DNA of 64,000 nt from Mucidula mucida (taxonomy: Eukaryota > Basidiomycota > Agaricomycetes > Agaricales > Physalacriaceae): positions 1 through 64,000 of the forward strand of contig JADNYV010000168.1 in NCBI GenBank assembly GCA_015501055.1, given 5' to 3'. The translations under genes and the position numbers were made by a program. Below, piece after piece: positions 20,691 through 32,025 of this stretch; the first letter of the stretch is position 1, and each line of letters opens with the position of its first letter. Below the pieces are notes generated by a model. That model ran no database searches, was not told the DNA's origin, and was given only the letters and a program-made list of their open reading frames with translations.

Positions 20691-22538
20691 TCACCCAGTC
20701 AAATGCCTGATCCATATCGACGATATCCACAGCGCGTCCACCGAGTCCTTCTTCTCCGTCATGGTCGTCTCGTCGGGGAGCAACGTCCGCCGATCCACAC
20801 TGACCGCCGAATGCACGACACGCTCTGCCCCGTCAGTCGCTTTGAGCACCACCGCGGGAGTGTACGAACGCGACGAGCCCTTGATCCACAGCGAGTGCGT
20901 CTCAAGCGCCGCGCGGATGTGGGGGGGTATTTGGGCGAGATTAAACCGCACGAGGAAGCGGCAGTCGTACAGGTAGTCGAAGCGCTCCGCGGGCTGGGCG
21001 AGGCACTCGCGGATGCGCGTCGTCACGTCAACAATCGTGGGGTTGTCCGTCTCTGACATTGCGGACGTGGGGCGCTGGCGGCTAGCTAGCCAGCCATACA
21101 CGGGCTTCTCATGACGAGTATTCGCCTCGGACAAGTTTTTGAAATTCTTGTCCCGCAAGATGACTGGTGTCCAGAGAACGCCGGATCCAGCGATAAATCT
21201 AGTCGATGTCGGGGTGGTGTTCAAAAGATTCGTCTCGATTATGCGGAGCGAATCGCTGCGGCGTTTGCTCATGGAGCGGAGGGAGCCCCATGGGTAGGGC
21301 GACACGTAGCGGAGGATGCGGGTGATGACATGCGTTCTAAGATGCTCGGGAACTCTCTTGAACGTCTCGGCGCTCATGAGAAATGTGCCCACTATAGGGG
21401 ACGAGGTCTTGCACATTTGAATCCAGTTATCGACTGTAGGGAGCTGTCAACGCGTGAACGGAGAAAAAGAATAGTATTCACCCTCATGGTCAATGCGGAT
21501 TGCTTGCGCGCCGAGCTCGCGCACTGTTTCGCGAAAATCTGACTGGCCCTTTGGAAGAGTCTCGCGTATGCGTCGTAAATCGACAGAGAAGGTGCCGGGG
21601 AGGTTGGTCTGCTTGACAAACTCCTGCAGAAAAGACTGATGAGCTGAATGTGTAAAGTTGAGTTGCATAAAATTTACACCAACGTCAACAGTCTTGGTAT
21701 TAGACGCCAGGTAGTCGCGAATCGAATTTCGGAGTGTGTATGACGGTATAAAATTGGTCGGGTCAACGACATATTCAAGCTCGTTGTGATCGCAGGTTGC
21801 GAGCAGTCTGTCCTAAGAGAAACTAAGCAAATGGTAAACCATAAACGATGCTACACACCTTGGAAAACTCAAGAAGCGGTCGTATAATCCAGCTGTTCAT
21901 TCCGTCCAACCCCGTCCATCCCAGCGACCCATATTTTTCGCTAATCCCCATGCCCCATCGTCGAACGGGTTTCATCCCCGCCGCACCATACGCCGTCGTG
22001 TTCTTCAGCAATCGAATAAGCGACGTCTCGACCTGGTCGTCCATGTGGTGTCCCAGCGCAATGATCCTGCACCCCGTGTCGCGCATACCCGCCGACAAAA
22101 GCTGATACCTCGCAAGACGGGACATATTCTCAGCAGCTGTGACCGGGTAGTCCGGGAACTCGTCCGTATTCCACGAAATGGACTTGTTAATATGCTCCAC
22201 GCCCATACCAGCTGCCCCGCGCGCCGCGCCGTCCGCCATGGCCTTGGACGCGGGCTGCAAGTTGTGGTTAATGGACAGCGAAACGACGCGTCCTGGGTAT
22301 GCCGCCGAGTGCTCCTCGATATGTCGTTTTATCATGAACAAAAGACAAGTCGAATCCGGTCCACCCGAGTTGGATACGGCTGGAAAAATGAGGAGTTTTG
22401 GTACAGACAAAATGGGAGAGGCTCACCGAGAGATTGGCGCCATCCCGTAGGAGGCTCGCACTTGAAAAACGCAGCCGAGAATTCGTGCGATGTTATGGGC
22501 AATGCAGATTTCGCGTATGTATAGGCATGCCTTTGCAT
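20691..22538 (-). CDS. tilS: tRNA(Ile)-lysidine synthetase (TilS/MesJ family)
   Basis: TilS converts C34 of tRNA-Ile(CAU) to lysidine using ATP and lysine. In fungi the enzyme would serve mitochondria. The ATG at 22538 starts MQRHAYTYAKSALPITS; the first exon ends GWRQSL and is spliced near 22380-22430 to the PP-loop SNSGGPDSTCLLF. Then come SLSINHNLQ and the TilS signature GHHMDDQVETSLIRLL near 22030. A second intron near 21810-21860 leads to the middle domain (DPTNFIPSYTLRNSIRDYL). The C-terminal part has THVITRILRYVSPYPWGS and ends at 20691. A single in-frame TGA at 21447-21449 separates SFSPFTR from QLPTVDNW. No simple intron removes it in frame, except a longer one that would discard about 27 codons. 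Confidence 0.85.
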
Positions 22539-23537
22539 CGAACGAATCACGGAGATGGTGGTCTTGACATAAAGTCGATTGCTTACGTACTCCCGGTCTG
22601 GGCTGCAACAAAGTGCGCTCGGGAGGACCGGGATCCCGCCTGGACCGCAGAGATCGATGGAGGACAACTCTCTGACGTAGCCCAGAAAGACGCCTGCAGT
22701 TGCGGATCGGATATGTACAAAATTTGAAATACAACGTTCATGAGTTCAGCTCTAACATTTGCCTAGGATACTGTTCTTGGGGAACGGCTGCTTGTAATCA
22801 TCAACGTCAAATTCGGGTCAGTGTGGACAGCGAAAATCATAAACAGGCGATATACGCTTGGGTAGGGCATTTATCCGGGTCACAACAACCAACGCGTATA
22901 GAGGTACTTTGTTGGGCTGGACGCGACGGAAAGTATATAATCGATCAAACGATAGCAGGACTTACTACGGACATCCCGGAACATGTATAGTTCAAGCCCA
23001 GTTTCGGTATACCTCTGATGGACTAGTACTTACATGTCAAGCGGCGGCTAACCTTGGTACTAAAACCTTTGAAATCTACAGTAGCTGCAGGAGGAGTAGG
23101 AAAAGTTCGAAGTAACTGAAGAGGTAGACTATGGGGAGGATCCAACTCTTCTGCCATAGGCTTGCTTGGGTTAGATTCATTGATCAATGATCACGTTACC
23201 GTCATCGACTTTCCTTTCCACCACGATAGTGTCGAGTTCACGAGACAGTACCGCACCTACTAGAGCCGCCCTGCCAGGCTACCACCACGACTATCGGCGG
23301 CCCCGCTGCTTATGAGTGCATGAACAAAAAGTCCACGGTGCTCTCAAACATTTGGAAAGGTGCGTTCATGAGCATCTACTATAGTAGTATTACATTCATG
23401 TAACCATGCCGCAACCCACGGGTACTTACTTTATTTTTAGTGCTGACTTGTCATCTGTAACCAGTCGAATCTGTTATCGCGCTTCTTGGTTTCTGACATA
23501 GTTTGCAGGCAATGACCTCTGTTGAATTGTGCCCAAA
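22539..23537. other. Intergenic with a foldback-element remnant
   Basis: The 23229-23279 segment matches half of the foldback element at 46985-47111. The last 60 bases match the upstream flank of F-box copy A. No gene seen. Confidence 0.4.
23229..23279 (-). repeat. Half copy of a foldback MITE
   Basis: Contains GTGTCGAGTTCACGAGAC and ends CTGCCAGG, matching the reverse complement of one arm of the element at 46985-47111 with small differences. Confidence 0.5.
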
Positions 23538-24955
23538 ATGTCATGCGTCAATTCCCCTGACCTCGTACAAACTGTCTTTCCAAAAAAAACTTCGCAAGAG
23601 GGTATCAGAACCCGACACAATCCGAGGTCGCTTGCATAGAGAGCACCTTTGGAAACCCTCATGATGAAATGGAAGGTCTGATTCAGAAAATCGAGCGCGT
23701 CGAGTCGATGCTTGACGTGCTGAAAGCGCACCACACGCATCTCAACACGTACATCCAACGAAGCACCCGGTATATACGTCGTTCTCCCATCCGTCGACTT
23801 CCAACCGAAGTTCTCGGGATCATCTTCGCATCTGCGTGCACGTCGTTCCCGCGCAACGAATATAAAACACCACTCTCCATCAGCCTCGTCTGCTCGAAAT
23901 GGCGTGACATGGCGCTCTCTACGCCCTCGCTATGGACACACATCCACATCGCACCTCATTCGGGTGGCCTCGAACACTTCCTTGAACGATGTGGGAACAT
24001 CCCAATTTCCATCAAGGTCGAAATTCCTTACAACGAGTGGCCCAGAAACTGGCCCGATTGCAATTTGCGATGATGATGTCCTTCCATACGATATCATCTC
24101 GAGCTCGTTTCAGCCGTCTACCAGAATTGCACTCAATGGAAGGTTGCGGAGCTGTGTATGAATCAAGAGGACGTCAATCTCTTGACCAAAATTTCCCCGG
24201 AGCCCCTTGCCTTAGAGTCTCTCACATTGGTGAATAGCGGGCCCGCGAACTACCTCGAAGCCGACTTGTTTGCTCGTTCAGCTTTATTGACCAGTGTTAC
24301 AATTCTGGATCCCGTGAGAACTGTAAAGTTTGGCTCTTACATTCGTGCACTGCCCTGGCGCCAACTGCGCGAGATTTGTGCTGAGAGCGGCTTGTACAGC
24401 CTGAAAGATTACCTTCGTCTAGACGATGAGTTCGATGATGGCAATCATGGAACACTCGTTCTCAGGCCGCGCCTTTACAAAATTGAGCGGCCACCCACAG
24501 GATCCACGGCGTTCAGTCTACGCCTATCTACCCTTGTACTTAATGTGGCTTGGACGGATTCTCTGCTCTCTTTCTTCCAAACCATTTCCATCCCCACCCT
24601 CGAAAACTTCACACTGACGTCTCCCCAAACACGGAACTTGAAGACGTCGAACTGGCAGACTGGATCGAACCATTTCGCGCTCTTTCCGAATTGACTTCCT
24701 CCTGCGACAGTTTACAGACGTTTACTGTCATCATGCGGGGTCGTTATGTTGATGACATTCAAGACGCTGGCGACTGGTTGGCGCGCAATCTGATTGCCGC
24801 ACTGCATAGGATGCAGGGCCTGCGGGCGTTGCGCATCATTGAAGCGGAGTCGGGACCGCCGCTATTTAGTAAACGACTTTTCAAGAGGATGGCTAAGGGC
24901 AAGCTCCTGCCAGCACTTACGTCGCTAGAGCTGGTGTGGACGGAAGATAATCAAC
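23538..24955 (+). pseudogene. F-box/LRR-type gene, broken copy B
   Basis: Inverted near-duplicate of copy A (4410-6001). The first frame stops (TAG) after 33 codons. The F-box itself is intact in frame from 23669 (RLPTEVLGIIFASACTSF, SLVCSKWRDMALSTPSLW). The frame is lost near 24070, resumes with LALESLTLVNSGPANYLEA, is lost again near 24640 at the position shared with copy A, and resumes as VELADWIEPFRALSEL. After SLELVWTEDNQP (about 24950) the homology ends, so the conserved C-terminal block is missing. Confidence 0.8.
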
Positions 24956-25172
24956 CGAGGAAATATGTATGTAAGTATTCAATTGCAGTTCCAGTAACAT
25001 TGATGATTTACAGGAATACGTCGTCAGTAGTCTGATTTCAAACACCGGTCCCTTGCCGGGCCTCAAATTTTTAGTCCCGTGCATATCATGTGATGTAGTT
25101 ACCCAGGGTTTGAAAATAAATTAGCGCGACGGCCTCCATCTCAGATCGCCTCTCATGGCTGCTTCTAACGCG

Positions 25173-25634
25173 TCAACATCGACATTTCAATTGAGGTTGG
25201 AGTGAAGACGACGAGGCAGAAGCAAAGACAACATGACCGGTATCCGGCTGTTTCCGTTTGTGTGAAGCCCTGGGCTGGGAAGCGAGAGGAGAAGGGACAT
25301 CCGGGGATATGTTCTCAGAATTTTGAGTAGCTAAGGATGGTCGCTGGTCGCGACGTTGATATGAACGCTTCTGAGGAGGGTTTGCCGGGGTAAGGAATAG
25401 AGGATTGGATTGAGTTGTTGGGCTACCATAGGTGTAGCTGATTGGCGTCGAGAATGTCGCAAAATTAAGAGGTTGTGGAGGAGGAAACGGCGTCCTTTCA
25501 GAAGGTGTTCGAGGAACTGCGCCGCCAATGTTAGGTGATACAGAAAGAGTGCCACAAGGGGCTTGATTAGGTGAGAATGTGTTCAATGGAAGTCTAGTAG
25601 TATGTGGATGATTTTGGGACTCGCCCGAGTCCAT
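25173..25634 (-). CDS. Unknown Ser/Pro-rich protein, 153 codons
   Basis: A single open frame from an ATG at 25634. It is rich in Pro, Ser and Thr with basic patches (QKRSYQRRDQRP, RASHKRKQP) and has no hydrophobic segment or known domain. It looks disordered and could be nuclear. It may be a first exon or a relic: the neighbours are a broken F-box gene and a transposon block. I cannot assign a function. Confidence 0.35.
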   Translation of the reverse strand: MDSGESQNHPHTTRLPLNTFSPNQAPCGTLSVSPNIGGAVPRTPSERTPFPPPQPLNFATFSTPISYTYGSPTTQSNPLFLTPANPPQKRSYQRRDQRPSLATQNSENISPDVPSPLASQPRASHKRKQPDTGHVVFASASSSSLQPQLKCRC

Positions 25635-26397
25635 AAATATGAGGAGATGTACGGAAACAAGCAGCTAACGCTGTAAAACCGCGAGCGGAAAATCATCACG
25701 TGTTGCTTCCCCAAAAGGCGATTGGTCCCAAAAAGGCAATTGAATTGCAAATTCCGAGGCCCCGTAAGCACGCCGCGTTTGGAAGCAGACTCTATATACG
25801 CTTGTTCTCAAGTGTTTTGAGTCTGCCTAGGGGAGACTACGTCATCAGCAAGACTACACCCGGCTTTTTGCCTTTTTGGGCTTTTTCACTTTCAATTGTA
25901 TGACGGCGCCCCGCTTCAACAATTGCGCGCATAGGCCTATAAACATCTCTGGTAGGTAGTAGTAGTTGATATCTCATCCCATGTGCAGTAGGACATGAAT
26001 TGAAAATGATTCCGAAAAGATGGACACGAAAGGGATTTGAACTGGCCTGTCGACTTGTGGCTTGCAGGCTTTCTCCTGCCTAATAAGGCAACCTTCCGGC
26101 TTGTACAGGCTAGAAAGCCGGATGTCGAACTTGCTGATGGTGGATTCTTATTCGCAGTGGCATCTCAACCGGACAGGCTTTATCTTTGAATGAATATCTC
26201 CTATCTCATGTACTTGGAGTTCACAAGGTAACAAAAGCTCTTTGCCGTTTACTGTAGCGTTTCGACCGCAAATTCACATAACGGGTCACGGGGGTCTTTG
26301 AAGTGAAGCTATATATACATCATAACGGGTCACGGACCACTTTGGTCAGGCACGAGCCTCCAAATAAGGAAATTTCAGGTCCCGCTATAAGCGGAAC

Positions 26398-27769
26398 TAG
26401 AGTCGGACGCGAGTATAGAATAAAAAAAGTACTCACGAATAAACTCATACTCATCATGCAAGCCAAGAGTATACTCGCACGTGAGTAGAGTAGAGTCTAG
26501 AGTCTATGGTGAGTCTAGAGTTTCAGTTTGGGGCCACGAATACTCGATAGACTCATACTCATAAATATTCGTGAATACTCATGAGTATTCTTATATTCGT
26601 GAGTATTCGTGAGTATTCAGCTCCTAATATATATTTTTTGAACAAAATGAACCCCGTGAGCATTGAACCCACGGAGCTCAGCCATTTCTGTGCATCAGCA
26701 CAACAACGAGTATAACCACTGCGCCAAAAGGGCATATTCATTATACGGATGACGATGGAATCGATTACTGGGTTTCGAAGTCCGCACCGCACAATGCGGA
26801 GTTTATCACCCCACAACAAGCCCTTGCCCGGATGGCTCTCGACTTCTTGAGCTGTCCCGCCACTAGTACTGATGTCGAACGACTCTTCTCGCACAGTGGT
26901 CTTGTCGTCTCCAAACGACGACACAATCTCGCTGCGGACTCAATTCGAGAGACCACGATACTTGGACAGTGGCTTGCCATTGAGGATCTTGTCCCCGAGC
27001 AGAAGATTGCGAAGTTCTTGCACAATCGGAAGTTACGGAAGAAGGATTTGAATGAGGACCTCTCGACCGACTGGACGGATTCGGATGCAGACGCAGACGG
27101 AGGTGACGATTCCTCGGAGGATGCTGCACCGATGGATGTTTCCGATTCAGAGGTGGAGGTTGTCGAGGAGGTTGTCGAGGAGGATGAGGTTGTCGAGGAG
27201 GACGAGGTGGTTGACGAGGATGAGGTGGTTGACGAGGATGGGGATGATGTTGAGGAGAACTTGTGGACCAAGAGGAAGGGGAAGGGCAAGGCTGTTGCAC
27301 AGTCGGAGGAGATGGACTTTTCTGATTTCCGCGATGGTATGGATCCTGTCTCAGAGTTTGACACGGGTCATGATGGTGATGTTGAGATTGACGATGATGA
27401 CGATGATCTCTATGAAACGATTGAGCAGGTAGTTTTGGTTCGACGGCGCAAGCCTGCTTCTTCACCTCAGGATACTACTGATATGGATGCTACTGATATG
27501 GATATAACTTGATACACTTACGACCTACTTACTTTAATCTTCACTGTCTTTATGTTTGAATTTGCTTGCTGATACGTGAGTATACTCGAGTATACTCGGA
27601 TCGTACTCGAGTACTCGAATACTCGAGACTCATGAAGTACTCTCGAGTAGAGTAGATATTCGAGTAGAGTCTCGAGTGAAGACTCGAGTCTTGAGTATTG
27701 GGTTTGAGGTAAGAGTTACTCATACGATGAGTCCGAATATACTCGAGTATGGACTCGTGTCCATCTCTA
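26398..27769 (+). mobile_element. Truncated hAT transposon 1
   Basis: The ends read TAGAGTCGGACGCGAGT and, in reverse complement, TAGAGATGGACACGAGT. An 8-bp target duplication AGCGGAAC lies at 26390-26397 and 27770-27777, as is standard for hAT. About 200 bases at each end are crowded with ACTCG/CGAGT strings, often joined as ACTCGAGT. Only the 3' part of a transposase gene remains inside, so the copy needs a transposase from elsewhere to move. Confidence 0.92.
26740..27512 (+). pseudogene. hAT transposase C-terminal fragment (dimerisation domain)
   Basis: The hAT C-terminal dimerisation motif is clear: ALDFLSCPATSTDVERLFS followed by GLVVSKRRHNL near 26832-26930. The tail is long and very acidic, with VVEEDEVV-type repeats, a short basic island KRKGKGKA, and a repeated TDMDATDMDIT end before the stop at 27510. 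The RNase-H-like catalytic part and BED finger are absent, so this is the remnant of a longer gene. The frame is open upstream to about 26740. Confidence 0.85.
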
Positions 27770-27979
27770 AGCGGAACTGTCCAAAAAAGGCAATTTAAGG
27801 GTCTGTGAAGCTGTTCGCTGTAACTTCAGACCATAATGGGTCACAGGCTGTGAAGTTACGGTTGAAACGCTACAGTATATCATACGGTAAAATCAGGGAC
27901 TGGAATGACCAAGAAGTACCTCAAGACGTACATACAATAGTAAATGTCATAGATTGTTACACTTATATGCATTTTACCC

Positions 27980-30161
27980 TTATGACTGCTTTATAGCAGC
28001 CCTCGCTCTCTCTGCACGTCGCCTATTTTTCACCAGGTAATCATCCCCGACAGCATACTCCGTTCCCTTCAACTTCTCCGCGAACTGCACAACAGTCGTC
28101 GCGTAGTACAATGCCTTCTTCTCCTGTTTCACCCCCAGCGCCATCTCAGCCGCGTTGCCCAACGACATCACCACCTCCATCCTCACATCCTTCAGACAAT
28201 TGTTCCACTTCCCCTCCGTCTCTTCATCAAACGCCACCAACGCCGCTGCAAGCTCAGCCGCGCTATAATACGCGAATCCAGCAAAATCCGGCTCTCTGTC
28301 CTTCTTATATCTTGTATGCCCCGCCTCTCTGCGCTCCGTCGTACGAGCCTTCGCCAATAGCAAGAACCGCCTAATAGTGTCTTCCTTCAAGATAGACCTG
28401 ATCTCCGGCAGCGTCGTGCCAGATACACCGACTGGGAGCTTCTTCAGCGGCGCCGCCGCCAACTTCCCGCGCTGGTGGAGAATCGTCAAGAGCCGGACGA
28501 GAACCGTCGGTCCCAGGATGCCTTCCGGCGCGATCTGGTTCGGGGCGTCGAACTGCTCTCCAGTGCCTTGTGCGGACAGAGGCATACGGAAGACTTCAAA
28601 GTTGTGATCGAGGTAGTCGTATTGGTCGCTTTCCTGGCGGATGGCGTTCATCGGGAAGAGCTTCTGGGATGCCGACGAGCCGATGTGGAGCAAGGAGAGG
28701 AGGGTGTCGTCGGAGAGCTCAGAGGGGACGATTACTGCGAGTGCAGCAACAATGCGCAGCATGGCTGCGCGGCTGTTGCCTCTGTGCTGGAAGATGTCGA
28801 GGAATTCTTCTAGCTCGTATGTAGCTTGAGCGAGGTACTTGGTCTTGGTAGCATAGAAGTTTCTTCAACAAAAAATTATAAGCAAGAACACAATGGGTAA
28901 AAGATGTACATACCGTTTAATGGTCTGCCATTTCTCCTGCTCTAAATTCAACCAAGCTATTATGAGCGTGCTAATAGTTGTCGAGCGAGAAAGGAAAAGG
29001 AGCAGCGCTTCCTTCAACGCCTCTCGGTCTTCTTTATACTCCTCCGCCAGTCCCTCAGAACTAAGATCTACATCGATTCCATTTACCACATACACCGTGC
29101 CTCCCAGGAACATCGACAACGACTCAGAGGTCAGCGACACAACATCCGATTCAGGATACCAGTCCGGTCGCACAAAAGAGAGGCACTCCATGAGCAGATC
29201 GACCAGTTCCGAGTCGTGTTTGAGGACATCCGTTTTGAAGCGCTGTGATGGAGGATTGCGTCGGCATAAGAGCGCATGGATAACGCGTGCAGCGTTCTCC
29301 TGACCCATGGCGTAGTATCGCGGCGCATAGCGCGCGGCGTCAGATGGAGACACCTGCGTCAACGCCAGTCAGAACATATGGTCGAATGAAGCACCGATAA
29401 TAAATTAGGCTTCACCCCATGTCTATTGAATCCAAAGAAACTTTGGAACGTGGTCTCCGGGTCGTTCATCTGTTCAATGAAGAATGAGGGTCCCGCAAGA
29501 ATGTATCGGCACGCGGCAATCATCAAGTCGGATGTCTGCTCAACGCTGAGAAACTCGGCGAGGTAGCCATCACCCGCGAAAGCGCGTAGACATATGACAG
29601 CGACGTGCCTCGGGATGCATAACGCGTCTGAAGCTGCTTTCTATCATCATTATGAGCACTAGGCATCTGGTATCGAATATACATACCTCCGTACACAACC
29701 TCACGCCGCCGTATTCGGCAAATTGCTTCGTAAGAGCTAGCCTATCCGTTTTGTTTCCTAAACCAAGGAAGGTACCTAGCCCATTTAACGCGGTGATTGT
29801 GTTATACACGACATCTTCGTTTGCCCTCGTATCCTTAGCAATCTCCAGAAAGGCCTTTACAACCCCCGCTTCGTACGCCGCCTTGGAGAAATAGTCAAAG
29901 CCAGACGGCAAGGACGCCATCCTTCGACGATCGCGTGCCTGCCGAAATCGACTGTCGATGTTATTCTATCAGTAGGACATCGAAGTATAACTAACCGTTG
30001 TGAACTTTTGATAGTAGACAAGTACTTACCAGATAAACGAACCGAAGAGTTAGATCTGCATCGGGTTCTGTGAGTTTTTCAAAGAGCTCAGACAAAGCAG
30101 ATTTAATGGTGCCGGGCCCAGCGCCAAGTACACTTGCGCAGTTTTCGACCGTGATCTTCAT
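27980..30161 (-). CDS. Unknown helical protein, about five exons
   Basis: I do not recognise a named family. The ATG at 30161 opens MKITVENCASVLGAGPGTIK. Exons splice in frame to RRRMASLPSGFDYFSKAAYE (29.9 kb), YLAEFLSVEQTSDLMIAACR (29.5 kb), VSPSDAARYAPRYYAMGQEN (29.3 kb) and finally AAMLRIVAALAVIVPSEL (28.7 kb), ending RARAAIKQS at 27980. The product would be about 560 residues, mostly predictable helix with repeating leucine/alanine pairs, reminiscent of armadillo-like solenoids. No signal peptide, membrane span or catalytic motif is visible. All introns have normal borders and there is no frame break, so it is probably a functioning gene. Confidence 0.7.
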
Positions 30162-30325
30162 GAGAGTAAGAGACAGAGAAGGGAATTTGACCGTGACATG
30201 AAGACGTCTGATCGATCAAATAATACGTGTTTATAACACCCGGTGCACGGTTCAGACTAAGCTGCAGAATACTTATTACTGCTAAATAGAAAATGGTAAA
30301 GGACAATACACTCTCAGCTTCTGTT

Positions 30326-31280
30326 CTACCAAAGCCTGCTTTTGATGCCCCCTTCTCGGAGCCGCCGCATGCACTCCGACATCTCTACTCCGACCCCTGC
30401 ATGTACAGGACCACGAACACCAAACACAACGGAGGACAACATCGAGCGCGCAATGATCGAGTCCAACATATTAATGAGACTCTTCGGAGGCTTTCGACGG
30501 TGCACCCAAACCAACTCCAACGATCTCAAGTTCTCAAAAGAGAGCGTAAAAAGCGCGTTTTCAAGAAGAGCAGGCCCGCATCCCTTCACAATACGGAGAG
30601 TTTCTAACCCCGAGTGGCAAACGCGCACCATTTCGACGAGCCCATGCGCCAGCGAAGGATCATTGAGGTCCCCATAATAGAGCCCTCCCAGACTGAAATC
30701 GAAGGACCTGAGGGCACAACCTGAGCGGACCACCATCCGAACACTTGCGTCTGAAGCATTCCTCCAGGTGACGACGCTCTGCGAATTGGCCTGACGATGC
30801 TTAGCGACTTTAGACGCAGCTTCATTCGCGTCAGGACAAACGAGCCTAAGGTCTCGCAGCGTAGGGATGGATACACAGTCAAGGAAACTCGAAAGCCCCG
30901 CCGACCAAATCCCAGACTCGAGGACCAAAAAGTGCAGTCCTAGCGACGTGCCAGTGTGCCAGTATTCCGGAACTGGACTCCGAATCACTAATGTCTTTTG
31001 CCTTCCAGCAGGAATGGCCTTCAGTACATCAAGGTTATTGAGGTCGGTCGTAACTTGCTGTATCTCTCCCCAAGGCAGAGCGCCGGGCCGCGTGGTTCGA
31101 AATAGAGGTGGGTCCATAGAACGGCGGTGCGACAGACTATTTCGCGCACCTTCTGCATATGAGGCCGAGGACGAGTGGGGTTTTGTAGTGTTTGCGCTCA
31201 AAGGAGTCGCAGGCAAAGAGAAAGATGTCTTTGAGGACTTCTTTTGAGAGCGTGCTCGTGGGAGACGATGCGCCGCTCAT
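30326..31280 (-). pseudogene. F-box/LRR-type gene with an internal deletion
   Basis: Starts MSGASSPTSTLSKEVLKDI with an F-box-like LGLICRR. A one-base loss near 31160 shifts the frame before REIVCRTAVLWTHLYF. The roughly 100 residues that follow WTHLYF in copies A and B are missing. The frame resumes at ALPWGEIQQ and is open to the end: ISIPTL-like VSIPTLRDLRLVC, SLELVWVHRRKPP, SSVVFGVRG and a terminal KSRLW. The preserved second half suggests a fairly recent loss. Confidence 0.72.
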
Positions 31281-32025
31281 GGAGTCTGGAGTCTGGACAG
31301 AGGAGGAGCAATTTCCCCCAGCAAAATTTGGTGGGCGATTGACGCTTCCCAGTAGTAAGCCCGTGGCTACGAGCACATGTTTTCAATGGACGCAGGCCGG
31401 AAGAAAGAATAAATGACTTACCAGTTCGCCGATGTATACAAGAACTTGAAGACGACTCCCGTCCTTGATGGTGCAAAGAGAGAAAATAGTGCCCGACCCT
31501 GGCACATCCACAGCGGGTAAGCCCCACGCATGGAATGGGATGCGTCCTAAGCCGAAGGGGACTGCGATCCCCCAAGGCACCGGATCGCAGACTCGGCATC
31601 ACCAGTGGTTCACGGATTTCAAAAGGACGCGAACTTGGAGAGCTATAGATTCATCATAAAAAAGACAGGAGGACTTCGTACGTGTACGGCTAGCCGCTGA
31701 TGTACATGTTCAGTGTACCAAAAGTGCATGGTGGGCACAAGTAGAAAAACTTAGGATGATCACGTGATGCAAACCCATTCTAAATCATGCATCGTCGCGT
31801 CTGATCTGGACAATCGACATGCCATGTATCTCCTATTTGAGTCCCAATGGCGGCATTATAGACTGATTATCTAAATCGCGAGATAAATGATGCGTCTTAC
31901 GAGCCATGCCAGAAGACAGGCTCTGAACAAGAACTTTCCCAATCACTACTAACTAGATGAGCAGACTGGCAGTAGATCTCATGAGCGAACAAATGGTTCC
32001 CAGTAGCGCCTAAAAATCCATGTTT
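31281..32025. other. Intergenic
   Basis: A minus-strand open stretch near 31420-31600 has no recognisable domain. Nothing else seen. Confidence 0.35.

Larger units (their letters stand above)
26252..27875. mobile_element. Second MITE copy, split by a hAT derivative
   Basis: MITE halves at 26252-26397 and 27770-27875 match 19258-19501, with the same ends CTGTAGCGTTTC and GAAACGCTACAG and TA on both sides (26250-26251, 27876-27877). The interruption is the hAT element 26398-27769. Confidence 0.9.

Noticed and set aside
26020..26110. Possible tRNA or SINE with AGTTCAAATCC
   Set aside because: B-box match only. No A box or cloverleaf could be drawn.
26640..26740. tRNA-like sequence on the minus strand inside hAT 1 (A-box-like TGGCGCAGTGG and B-box-like GGGTTCAATGC)
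   Set aside because: The T arm pairs, but the acceptor strands do not and no normal anticodon arm forms. At most it is a tRNA-derived remnant.
26863..27465. Long minus-strand frame rich in His, Pro and Arg
   Set aside because: Shadow of the acidic hAT transposase tail on the opposite strand; GAC/GAG repeats create the artefact.
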